Assembly: GCA_045587665.1 (NCBI GenBank)
Contig: JAZNCT010000088.1
Span: 1 to 64,000, forward strand
Direction: 5' to 3'
DNA from: SIG710 sp045587665
GTDB lineage: Bacteria > Bacillota > Clostridia > Oscillospirales > CAG-272
DNA length: 64,000 bases
Position 1 is the first letter of the stretch, and each line of letters starts with the position of its first letter. The translations under genes were made by a program, and so were the position numbers. The notes under the pieces were generated by a model, which searched no databases, was not told the DNA's origin, and saw nothing but the letters and a program-made list of their open reading frames with translations. Positions 56,708 through 64,000 of the stretch are shown piece after piece.

Positions 56708-58489
56708 TTATATACTTTCAAACTGGCTGTTATAAAGCTGAGCATAAAAGCCGTTTTTTGCCAGAAGCGACCTATGGTCTCCCTTTTCAATAACATTTCC
56801 GTCCTTCATAACAAGGATCATATCAGCCTCTCTTATAGTTGAAAGACGATGGGCAACTATAAAGCTGGTCCTGCCCCTCATCATCTTTAAAAATGCCTTT
56901 TGTATCCTCGTTTCGGTTCTGGTGTCAATAGAGGAGGTTGCCTCGTCAAGAATAAGCATTGGCGGCAGACAAAGCATAACTCTCGCAATGCACAAAAGCT
57001 GCTTCTGCCCTTGTGAAAGGCCTCCTCCGTCCTCTCCGAGAACAGTACTATATCCATCGGGCAGTCTGCGTATAAAGCTATGAGCATGGGCAGCCTTTGC
57101 CGCCTCTACCATTTCTTCATCCGAAGCATCAGGCTTTCCCATTTTTATATTTTCCGCAACCGTTCCACAGGCAAGCCAGGTGTCCTGAAGTACCATTCCA
57201 AAGGAGGAGCGCAGATCAGCCCGTGTAACGTCTCTTATGTCCACTCCGTCTATCTTTATAGAGCCTTTTTTAACATCATAAAAACGCATAAGAAGATTGA
57301 TGAGCGTCGTTTTTCCGCAGCCTGTCGGACCAACTATGGCAACTCTTTGTCCGCGCTCAACAGAAAGGCTAAGATCCTCTATAAGCTTTTGGCTCTCTGA
57401 ATATGAAAAACTCACTCCGCTAAAGGATACATCCCCTCGGGGTGACCTCATCTCTACAGCATCCGCGCTGTCCTGAGTTTGAGCCTCTTCTTCTATAAAT
57501 TCAAAAATTCTTCCTGCGCAGGCAAGGGAATTCTGAAGCTCACTGATAACTCCCGATATTTCATTAAAGGGCTTTGTATACTGATTTGCATAGCTTAAAA
57601 ACACAGAAAGAGTTCCAACACTCATTCCCCCAAATCCGGGTATCACTCCAATTACAGAAAGTGCGCCAAAGCATCCAACTGCGGCATAGACCATGCTGTT
57701 TACAAATCTTGTGCATGGATTTACAAGCGAAGAAAAAAATGTTGCTTTAAGAGAGCAGTCTATAAGCTTGTCGTCTATCTCATTATAGCTCCGCATCAGC
57801 TCATCCTCTCTTCCAAAGGCCTTTACGACCTTTGCCGAGCCTATTGCCTCGTCTATGAGAGCTGTCTGCTCTCCACGTTTTTCTGATTGAAGCTTAAACA
57901 TATCCCTTGTATGCTCTGCCACAAATTTTGCAACAAAAAGAGATAGGGGGGTGAGCACCACAACTATCAGCGCAATTATAGGGCTCAGCGCAAACATAAA
58001 TACCAGCGTTCCCAGAATAGTAAGCAGACCTGTGAAGAACTGTGTAAAGCCCATAAGCAGTCCGTCTGCAAAAATATCAACATCATTTATTATGCGGCTC
58101 ACTATCTCACCCGTGGGCCTGCTGTCGAGATATGAAAGAGGGAGCTTTTGCAGCTTTTCAAAAGCCGCTCTCCTTACATCTCTGATAACCTCAAAAGTTA
58201 TCTTATTGTTTATTGTGCTTATTATCCAAGTAAGCACCGCACCCAAAACAACGCAAATTCCACCTCTGAAAAGCAGGGGAATAATTGCATCAAAATCAAC
58301 TCTGCCGGCAGAAATTATACAGTCGACAGCCTCTCCTATAACTATCGGCAGATAAAGCGTCAAAACAACGCTAAGCGCCGAAAGTGCTATAGAAACAAGG
58401 GTGAGAAAAGCATAGGGCTTTAGAAATTTTATAACAAGAGGAAGAACAGCTCTTTTCTCTTGTGGCTTCAGATCGCCTTTTCTCATCAT
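56708..58489 (-). CDS. Heterodimeric ABC exporter, subunit with canonical Walker B
   Basis: Membrane-fused ABC half-transporter of 593 residues, six transmembrane helices followed by the ATPase. Walker A is GPTGCGKTTL, the signature is LSQGQKQLLCIAR, Walker B is MLILDEATSSID with the catalytic Glu, and the H-loop is IVAHRLSTI. The start ATG at 58489 overlaps the preceding stop by 1 nt; a GTG 3 nt upstream is possible. It pairs with the next gene in a heterodimer of the TM287/288 or BmrC/BmrD type. The substrate is unknown; drugs or lipids are usual for this class. Confidence 0.9.
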   Translation of the reverse strand: MMRKGDLKPQEKRAVLPLVIKFLKPYAFLTLVSIALSALSVVLTLYLPIVIGEAVDCIISAGRVDFDAIIPLLFRGGICVVLGAVLTWIISTINNKITFEVIRDVRRAAFEKLQKLPLSYLDSRPTGEIVSRIINDVDIFADGLLMGFTQFFTGLLTILGTLVFMFALSPIIALIVVVLTPLSLFVAKFVAEHTRDMFKLQSEKRGEQTALIDEAIGSAKVVKAFGREDELMRSYNEIDDKLIDCSLKATFFSSLVNPCTRFVNSMVYAAVGCFGALSVIGVIPGFGGMSVGTLSVFLSYANQYTKPFNEISGVISELQNSLACAGRIFEFIEEEAQTQDSADAVEMRSPRGDVSFSGVSFSYSESQKLIEDLSLSVERGQRVAIVGPTGCGKTTLINLLMRFYDVKKGSIKIDGVDIRDVTRADLRSSFGMVLQDTWLACGTVAENIKMGKPDASDEEMVEAAKAAHAHSFIRRLPDGYSTVLGEDGGGLSQGQKQLLCIARVMLCLPPMLILDEATSSIDTRTETRIQKAFLKMMRGRTSFIVAHRLSTIREADMILVMKDGNVIEKGDHRSLLAKNGFYAQLYNSQFESI

Positions 58490-60204
58490 CACTCACCCTC
58501 CTTTTTAAACTGCGATTCGTGTATCTCGGCATAAACAGGGCAAGTTTTCATCAGCTCATCATGCTTTCCGAGTCCAACCTGCTTTCCGTCGTCAAGAACC
58601 ACTATCCTGTCTGCATTTCTAAGGGATGAGGTTCGCTGAGAAACAATAAATACAGTTGGGTCATAGTCAAGGGACGCTATGGCACGCCTGAGAGAAGCGT
58701 CTGTTGAAAAATCAAGTGCGCTTGAGCTGTCGTCGAGAATGAGAACATCAGGGCGACGAACAAGCGCTCTTGCTATTGTCAGCCTCTGCCGCTGTCCTCC
58801 CGAAAAGTTTCTTCCCCCATTTTCGGCAGGGGCATCAAGCCCGCCTTCCTTTTCCATTACAAAATCAAAAGACTGCGAAGCCTCAAGAGCCTCGTTTATC
58901 TCTTTCTCTGTGGCATTTTCATTGCCCCAAAGCAGATTTTCTTTTATAGTACCTCTGAAAAGGACGGCCTTCTGCGGCACGATTCCAATTCTTCCTCGCA
59001 AATTTTCTGTGTCCAGTTCCTTTATATCAGTGCCATCAATTTTAATAATGCCGCCATCTGCATCATAGAATCTTGGAATAAGGTTCACAAGTGAGCTTTT
59101 ACCGGAGCCTGTTCCACCGATTATCCCGATAGTTTCTCCCTTTTTCGCTTCAAAGCTGATATTCTCAAGAGTTGGCTCAGATGCTCCCGCATATGTGAGA
59201 GAAACGTTTTCAAAGCTTATTTCACCTATATGGGATATCTTCTTTTCTCCGTTTTTCATAGAGCTTTGCAGCAAGAATATATTCTCCATTCTGTGCTCTG
59301 AGGCAACGCTCTTTGTTATGGTAATTATAAGATTTGCAAACTTAACAAGCTCTATAAGTATCTGAGACATATAGTTATAAAGCGCAATTACCTCTCCCTG
59401 AGTGAGAACTCCGCTATCTACTTTTATTGCCCCTATATAGATAAGAATGAGGATAGCAAAGTTTATCAGCACATATGTGAGAGGGTTCATAAGCGCAGAT
59501 ATCCTGCCAACTCTCTCCTGCTCAAAGGAAAGTGCCTCTGTGCCCAGAGAAAATCTCTCCTTTTCGCTCTCCTCTCGTCTGAAAGCCCTGATAACTCTCA
59601 CACCTGTAAGATTTTCTCTCACCTGCAAGAGAACACCCTCAAGCTTTTGCTGAACCTTTTTATAAAGAGGTATGCAAAAAAGCATTATTCCAAAAACAAC
59701 CACACTCAGCGCAGGAATAACCGCTGCAAAGGCCAGTGCACTCTCGGTGTTGATTGTAAAGGCCATTATCATTGCGCCCAGAACTATAAATGGAGAGCGC
59801 ATAAAAAGTCGTAGGGTCAGGTTTATACCGTTCTGAACCTGGTTTGCATCGCCTGTTATTCTTGTAATAAGAGTGGATGTGCCGGCGCTGTCAAGCTCGC
59901 TGAAGGAAAGCGACTGGATATGGGAAAGGAGATCTCTTTTCATACCGGAGGTTATTCTGACAGCAGCCTTTGCAGAAAAATATTGTGCTATCACAGTGCT
60001 TGTAAGACCAAGAACACCAAGAAGAACAAGCACAAAGGACATTTTTATTATATATCCGCTGTTGCCATTGGCAATGCCCGTGTCTATTATCTGCTTCATT
60101 ACAAGAGGTACGCCAAGCTCGAAGGAAGCTTCAAAAAGCTTAAAAAGCGGGCCGCAGGCAACCTCTTTCTTATATTTTTTTGCGTGTTTTATAAGATGCT
60201 TCAA
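58489..60204 (-). CDS. Heterodimeric ABC exporter, subunit with degenerate Walker B
   Basis: ABC half-transporter of 571 residues with an N-terminal transmembrane domain. Walker A is GGTGSGKSSLV, the signature is FSGGQRQRLTIAR and Walker B reads VLILDDSSSALD, so the usual catalytic Glu is Asp. The H-loop position is VSQRTSS instead of AHRLS. One degenerate site is standard in heterodimeric exporters such as TM287. The TTG start (60202-60204) follows AAAGGACGACATAAGG. It is coupled to the next subunit, and a weak promoter TGTACA-17-TAAAAT lies just upstream. Confidence 0.9.
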   Translation of the reverse strand: MKHLIKHAKKYKKEVACGPLFKLFEASFELGVPLVMKQIIDTGIANGNSGYIIKMSFVLVLLGVLGLTSTVIAQYFSAKAAVRITSGMKRDLLSHIQSLSFSELDSAGTSTLITRITGDANQVQNGINLTLRLFMRSPFIVLGAMIMAFTINTESALAFAAVIPALSVVVFGIMLFCIPLYKKVQQKLEGVLLQVRENLTGVRVIRAFRREESEKERFSLGTEALSFEQERVGRISALMNPLTYVLINFAILILIYIGAIKVDSGVLTQGEVIALYNYMSQILIELVKFANLIITITKSVASEHRMENIFLLQSSMKNGEKKISHIGEISFENVSLTYAGASEPTLENISFEAKKGETIGIIGGTGSGKSSLVNLIPRFYDADGGIIKIDGTDIKELDTENLRGRIGIVPQKAVLFRGTIKENLLWGNENATEKEINEALEASQSFDFVMEKEGGLDAPAENGGRNFSGGQRQRLTIARALVRRPDVLILDDSSSALDFSTDASLRRAIASLDYDPTVFIVSQRTSSLRNADRIVVLDDGKQVGLGKHDELMKTCPVYAEIHESQFKKEGE

Positions 60205-60300
60205 CCTTATGTCGTCCTTTCAGAAGTAAAAAATATTATTATTATTTTAACACAAAAATCCTGCTTTGTACAGAGATTTTTTATTTTTATCTCATATATG

Positions 60301-60329
60301 TTGCTTTTTCTGTGAATTCTGTGTATAAT
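60301..60329 (+). promoter_or_regulatory. Sigma-A promoter of the truncated PQ-loop gene
   Basis: TTGCTT (60301-60306), 17-nt spacer, perfect TATAAT (60324-60329). Confidence 0.7.
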
Positions 60330-60356
60330 TGTAAAAAAAATCATAGGAGAATTAAA

Positions 60357-60497
60357 TTGTCAGAAATTCTTGAAATAATCATGATAGTCAGCTTTGGTGC
60401 TTCCTGGCCATTTAACGTTATCAAATCTATAAAAACACGGTCAACAAAGGGGAAAAGCCTGTTGTTCCTCTGCCTTAAGTTTTTCTCTGTGTTATAA
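60357..60497 (+). pseudogene. Truncated PQ-loop-like membrane protein gene
   Basis: From a TTG start (60357) after AGGAGA at 6-nt spacing it encodes 46 residues: SEILEIIMIVSFGASWPFNV, then IKSIKTRSTKGKSLLFLCLK. This resembles the N-terminal third of a small conserved Clostridial PQ-loop/SWEET-like family, which normally continues with further transmembrane segments and about 90-100 residues in all. Here it stops after one helix and the start of a second, and a terminator follows directly. It is therefore a degraded gene or a much shortened variant. Confidence 0.55.
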
Positions 60498-60501
60498 TAA
60501 G

Positions 60502-60534
60502 AAAAAAAGCTGAGAACAATTCTCAGCTTTTTTT
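60502..60534. terminator. Terminator between the PQ-loop remnant and recG
   Basis: AAAAAAAGCTGAGAA pairs with TTCTCAGCTTTTTTT, loop CAA. It works for both strands and lies just past the recG stop. Confidence 0.9.
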
Positions 60535-60554
60535 GTGAAGCGCAATATTTGATA

Positions 60555-62717
60555 TCAGTATTTGTTACCCATATCAAAAACCGTTTCGATCTCGTTTTTT
60601 ATTGCCGGATACATAGAAAGATCGGGCGATGCTTTTATAAGCTCTCTTGCGGCACTGAAAGCACCCTCAAGCAGCTCACCGTCATTACACATATCAGCAA
60701 GTCGAAAGCTCAGCTCTCCGCTCTGTCTTATTCCGCCTGCGTTTTCAACAAAATCACCCGGGCCTCTCATTGCAAGATCCTTTTCTGCAATAACAAAGCC
60801 GTCATAGGTATTCTTCATTATAGAAAGCCGCTCTGCAGCTTTCTCTCCGCGGCTATCGGATACAAGGATACAGTAGCTCTTTCTTGTTCCTCTGCCAACT
60901 CTTCCTCTGAGCTGGTGAAGCTGTGAAAGGCCAAATCTTTCAGCGTTTTCAACTATCATAAGGCAGGCATTGGGAACATTTACCCCAACCTCAATTACGG
61001 TTGTTGAAACAAGAATATCCACTTCGCCAATGGCAAAGCGCCTCATGACATCGTCTTTTTCTGCCGCCTTCATCTTTCCGTGAACAAACGCAACCGTCTT
61101 TTTGGGAAAACGAAGGCTCAGCTCCTCTGAATATTTAACCGCACTTTTAAGCGGGGGGGCTTCCTTTTTTTCAAAAGTCTTATCCCGGATATCACCGCTC
61201 AAGGGGATATCCAGGAAGCGAATGTCTCCCTCATCATCCTCTTTCTTTTCCTCAACAGCAGGGCAAACAACATAGACCTGACCGCCCTCGCCCGTTAGCT
61301 TTTCTATAAATGCGTTTATACGCTCTCTATAGCCTTCGTCCACAGCAAAGGTATCTACCTTTTGCCTGCCCGGAGGCATCTCTTTTATCATAGATAGCTC
61401 CAGATCTCCGTAAAGGGTCAGCGCAAGGGAACGGGGAATGGGAGTTGCACTCATAACAAGCATATGTACACCTCTTCCTTTATCTCCGAGAGCCGCCCTT
61501 TGCTTTACTCCAAAGCGATGCTGTTCATCAGTAATAACAAGTCCAAGGTTATCAAAGCTGACGCCCTCGCTTATCAGCGCATGGGTGCCGATAACAACAT
61601 CTGTTCGTTCTTCCCCTTTCGAAACAAGAGATTCATATATTTTTCTCTTTCTTAGAGGGGAAAGAGAACCCGTGAGTAACCTTGTCTTTATTCCAAGCTC
61701 ACTGAAAAGCGGCTCAAGATCCTTATAATGCTGTGTGGCAAGTATCTCTGTTGGTGCCATGAGGGCAGCCTGCATACCGTTTTTAACCGCTATATACATA
61801 GCCGCCGCCGCACAAACTGTCTTTCCGCAGCCAACGTCTCCAACCAGGAGACGCCCCATTGGAGCTTCCTTTGCCATATCGGCACTTATTTCTTCTATAA
61901 CAGACTGCTGAGCCGCCGTCAGTGAATATGGTAAAAGGGAAAGCAGAGGGGAAATTTCTCTGTCGTTGCATACCCTTGCTTTTTTATTTACCGTTCTCTT
62001 TTTGCCGTGAACAGCAATTCCAAGAGCAAAATAGAAGAATTCTTCAAATATAAGTCTCTTTTTTGCTGCCGCAAGGTCTGAGAAGGTTTCGGGAGAATGG
62101 ATATTTCTCAGCGCAAAGCTCCTGCCGCAAAGCTTATTTCTTATCTGTATCTCCGAAGGCAGAGGGTCCTCTTCACCTGATGCCGATATAATGGAAAGTG
62201 CCTCACCTACCAGCTTGCCAATTATGTTCTGAGAAAGCCCCTTTGTAAGCGGATATATGGGAATAAGCGGTCTAAGCTCACTCACGCTCTCCTTTATCTG
62301 TTCTGCCGCAGGAGATGAAAGGGAAAAGGAATCCTTGCCTGAGGCTTTTTTTATTCTTTCTATCCTGCCGTAAAATCTATAGCTTTCACCAAGAACAAAT
62401 TTTTCTGCAAGGTAATCCTGATTAAAATATGTTACCTCTGCAACGGCACTTTCGTCATATGCTCTGAATTTTAAGAGGGACATTCCTCTTTTGATAAGAG
62501 CCCTTTTCGGTGCTGTTGCAACCGTGAGACAAAGCGCGCTTTTTTCCCCGTTTTCCGTTTGATCAAGCCGCTTAACATCCCCTCGGTTTTCGTATGAGCG
62601 GGGATAAAGACGAAGAAGGCTCAAAACACTTTCGGCTCCCATTTTTTTTAAAGCCGCTTCTCTTGCAGGCCCAACATTTTTAAGTGCTTTTATTGGCATA
62701 TTCAAATCTCTTTTCAA
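60555..62717 (-). CDS. recG: ATP-dependent DNA helicase RecG
   Basis: Branch-migration helicase for replication-fork repair. It is 720 residues: an N-terminal wedge/OB domain (ALKNVGPAREAALKKMGA, then RLYPRSYENRG), Walker A GDVGCGKTVCA near 293, a DEQHRFGVKQRAAL box near 394, then motif VI QLRGRVGRG and the TRG tail. The start TTG (62715-62717) is chosen because AGGAGG lies 8 nt upstream; an ATG six codons later is weaker. It follows the MBL gene on the same strand. Confidence 0.95.
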   Translation of the reverse strand: MKRDLNMPIKALKNVGPAREAALKKMGAESVLSLLRLYPRSYENRGDVKRLDQTENGEKSALCLTVATAPKRALIKRGMSLLKFRAYDESAVAEVTYFNQDYLAEKFVLGESYRFYGRIERIKKASGKDSFSLSSPAAEQIKESVSELRPLIPIYPLTKGLSQNIIGKLVGEALSIISASGEEDPLPSEIQIRNKLCGRSFALRNIHSPETFSDLAAAKKRLIFEEFFYFALGIAVHGKKRTVNKKARVCNDREISPLLSLLPYSLTAAQQSVIEEISADMAKEAPMGRLLVGDVGCGKTVCAAAAMYIAVKNGMQAALMAPTEILATQHYKDLEPLFSELGIKTRLLTGSLSPLRKRKIYESLVSKGEERTDVVIGTHALISEGVSFDNLGLVITDEQHRFGVKQRAALGDKGRGVHMLVMSATPIPRSLALTLYGDLELSMIKEMPPGRQKVDTFAVDEGYRERINAFIEKLTGEGGQVYVVCPAVEEKKEDDEGDIRFLDIPLSGDIRDKTFEKKEAPPLKSAVKYSEELSLRFPKKTVAFVHGKMKAAEKDDVMRRFAIGEVDILVSTTVIEVGVNVPNACLMIVENAERFGLSQLHQLRGRVGRGTRKSYCILVSDSRGEKAAERLSIMKNTYDGFVIAEKDLAMRGPGDFVENAGGIRQSGELSFRLADMCNDGELLEGAFSAARELIKASPDLSMYPAIKNEIETVFDMGNKY

Positions 62718-62732
62718 GCCTGCTTCCTCCTC

Positions 62733-63503
62733 TTATAATAAATTTTTAAGAGCCTTTACTGTTTTTACACCGATTGGCGGGTAATCACTGAAACATTTGT
62801 TATAAAGAAGCGCAATTTCATTGCAATCGACCGCAGGATTCTGCTTTGCAAATGCTTTGATATTTTCGGCAAAAAACGCACTTTCTCTTACAAATCTCTC
62901 AACATTATCTTTTCCAAATGCTATACTGCCAAGGGGATAATATTCATGGGAGGCAACAAGATTTTCAACATCCATTGAAATGATCTTTTGCAGAGTTTTT
63001 CTGTATTTTTCGCCGTTTTCAACACCTGTTCCGTATCTGCCCACACCGCCAAGCTGAATACTGTCTCCGCTGAGAAGAGTTTTTGTGTTCACATCCAAAA
63101 GCCCTATAGAATCCTCAGAGTGACCGGGAAGAGAAATTATCTCTATTGAGCTGAATATTTTGTCACCGTTATTAGGTATTATTATTCTATTGCCCCATTG
63201 AGAGTGTTTTCTAAAAGCGTCTCTGCTGCAAAACATCGCTGTAACATCTTTAAAATAAGACATCATAAATGGAAGACCACCCATATGATCACCGTGAGAA
63301 TGAGTGCATATTAAATATTTCGGCAAAGACCCTATATCCCTTAACGCAGGAATAATAATATTTTCCACATCATGTTTATTTGTGGCACAATCAAGCAAAA
63401 TATCTCCTTCTTTTGTCCTCAGGAGAAAAACTGCCGTATAAATATTATCAAACGGCACTTCAAGGCGGTAAATATCGCCAATCACCTTTTCAAACCTTTG
63501 CAT
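62733..63503 (-). CDS. MBL-fold metallohydrolase
   Basis: Protein of 256 residues with the metallo-beta-lactamase motif THSHGDHMGG (68-73), a LPGHSEDSIG segment and a LLSGDSI Asp ligand, ending with ASHEYYPLG. It fits the glyoxalase II/lactonase-like group, substrate unknown. The start at 63503 (MQRFEKVIG) follows GGGAGATCAAA and overlaps the preceding gene by 14 nt, indicating coupling. It lies upstream of recG. Confidence 0.85.
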   Translation of the reverse strand: MQRFEKVIGDIYRLEVPFDNIYTAVFLLRTKEGDILLDCATNKHDVENIIIPALRDIGSLPKYLICTHSHGDHMGGLPFMMSYFKDVTAMFCSRDAFRKHSQWGNRIIIPNNGDKIFSSIEIISLPGHSEDSIGLLDVNTKTLLSGDSIQLGGVGRYGTGVENGEKYRKTLQKIISMDVENLVASHEYYPLGSIAFGKDNVERFVRESAFFAENIKAFAKQNPAVDCNEIALLYNKCFSDYPPIGVKTVKALKNLL

Positions 63504-64000
63504 TTTGATCTCCCATTCTAACAACGTTTGCTTCCGCCATAGCGGCCTCTCTTGTGTGGCAGGTAAAAAGCAGGCACTGAGTTCCTTCTCCGCAATATTC
63601 TCTCAGCATCGAAAGCACCGATAACGCTCTGCTGTCATCTATCTGAGAGAGCACCTCATCAAGCAGAAGCGGAGGCTGTTCTTTTCGGTAAAGAACCGAA
63701 ATGAGCGCAAGCCGCAGAGAAAGATATGCCGCATCTCTCGTGCCGGCACTAAGAGCCTCTATGGGTCTTCTCACCCCTTCGGTTTCAACAGTTATAGAAA
63801 ATTCAGGCGTTATGCCAAGTGCCCTGTATTTTCCTTTTGTCAGTATTCCCATTATTTCTCCGGCTCTGGCTCTGACACGGGGAGTTACATTTTTTCTCAT
63901 TGATTCTGCCGCTTCTCTTATTGCATCCGAAGCCAGAGAAAGAGCATCGTGAAGCTCCTTTTCTTCAGCCAGCTTTGCCTCTGTCTCTCTGAGAAGAGCT
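63490..64000 (-). CDS. C-terminal part of an SMC/RecN/SbcC-like ATPase (cut by window edge)
   Basis: About 170 residues are in the window and the frame stays open to the edge. The first part is helical (ETEAKLAEEKELHDAL), the end of a coiled coil. Then come an ABC signature LSAGTRDAAYLSLRLAL and Walker B PPLLLDEVLSQIDDS, followed by the switch-like TCHTREAAMAEA. This is the C-terminal ATPase lobe of a DNA-repair coiled-coil protein. The family member cannot be fixed. It is the first seen gene of an operon with MBL and recG. Confidence 0.8.
   Translation of the reverse strand, partial: ALLRETEAKLAEEKELHDALSLASDAIREAAESMRKNVTPRVRARAGEIMGILTKGKYRALGITPEFSITVETEGVRRPIEALSAGTRDAAYLSLRLALISVLYRKEQPPLLLDEVLSQIDDSRALSVLSMLREYCGEGTQCLLFTCHTREAAMAEANVVRMGDQNAKV

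Overview
The window looks like a chromosomal segment of an endospore-forming Firmicute of class Clostridia, probably an uncultured gut lineage. Support comes from T-box leaders, sigma-A promoters with 17-nt spacers, strong Shine-Dalgarno sites, a spore-coat CotF-type protein, FtsK/SpoIIIE, RNase M5 and Mini-III, class B sortase, an ECF vitamin transporter and base composition of moderate GC. Family and genus cannot be fixed from the sequence alone. No prophage, integrase, CRISPR array, rRNA or tRNA gene was seen.

Layout. 1-5.5 kb (minus): start of leuA behind a leucine T-box, ilvE, a decayed secreted-protein gene beside a 36-residue peptide gene, pfkA and a divalent-anion type permease. 5.5-11.2 kb (minus): the rimP-nusA-rnpM-ylxQ-infB translation/transcription operon, ending in a Nudix gene rather than rbfA. 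11.3-14.5 kb (minus): cysE-cysS-gtrA-DUF6472 behind a cysteine T-box. 14.6-17.5 kb (plus): an LCP ligase, a class B sortase and a highly expressed-looking SPSTG surface protein, a compact cell-wall display cassette. 17.6-20.1 kb (minus): a FolT-like ECF S component and a TcaA-like membrane protein. 20.3-25.8 kb (plus): RNHCP protein plus a GldA/GldF/GldG/DUF4340 ABC system. 25.8-27.1 kb (minus): rplJ-rplL with an L10 leader and attenuator. 27.1-30.9 kb (minus): pepF, a DUF1508 protein and a CDF metal exporter with a long leader. 31-32.3 kb: asnA. 32.3-36.1 kb (minus): trhP-like U32 protein, uppP and comM. 36.1-41.1 kb (minus): a large lipoprotein, AraC regulator, GNAT and radical-SAM/SPASM operon. 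41.2-44.5 kb: membrane protein-rimO-pgsA, and a CotF-like gene facing them. 44.6-48.9 kb (plus): a DEDD exonuclease, DUF2007, thiI, rnmV, mrnC and a cyclophilin, an RNA-maturation operon. 48.95-49.67 kb: a 724-bp non-coding nested palindrome. 49.7-54.8 kb: half-size TSUP protein, ftsK, tmk, a beta-helix lipoprotein and a small membrane protein. 54.8-60.2 kb (minus): heterodimeric ABC exporter and a YgiQ radical SAM enzyme. 60.3-64 kb: a truncated PQ-loop-like remnant, then recG, an MBL hydrolase and the C-terminus of an SMC/RecN-like ATPase.

Most genes are ordinary core functions. The most unusual items are the nested palindromic element at 48949-49672 with a miniature relative at 27136-27208, the sortase/SPSTG cassette, the decayed secreted-protein locus near 2.4 kb, the large lipoprotein whose glycosidase-like fold seems to lack the catalytic Glu, and an unclassified structured leader before the CDF exporter. 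Nothing here clearly proves a wholly new multi-gene system.
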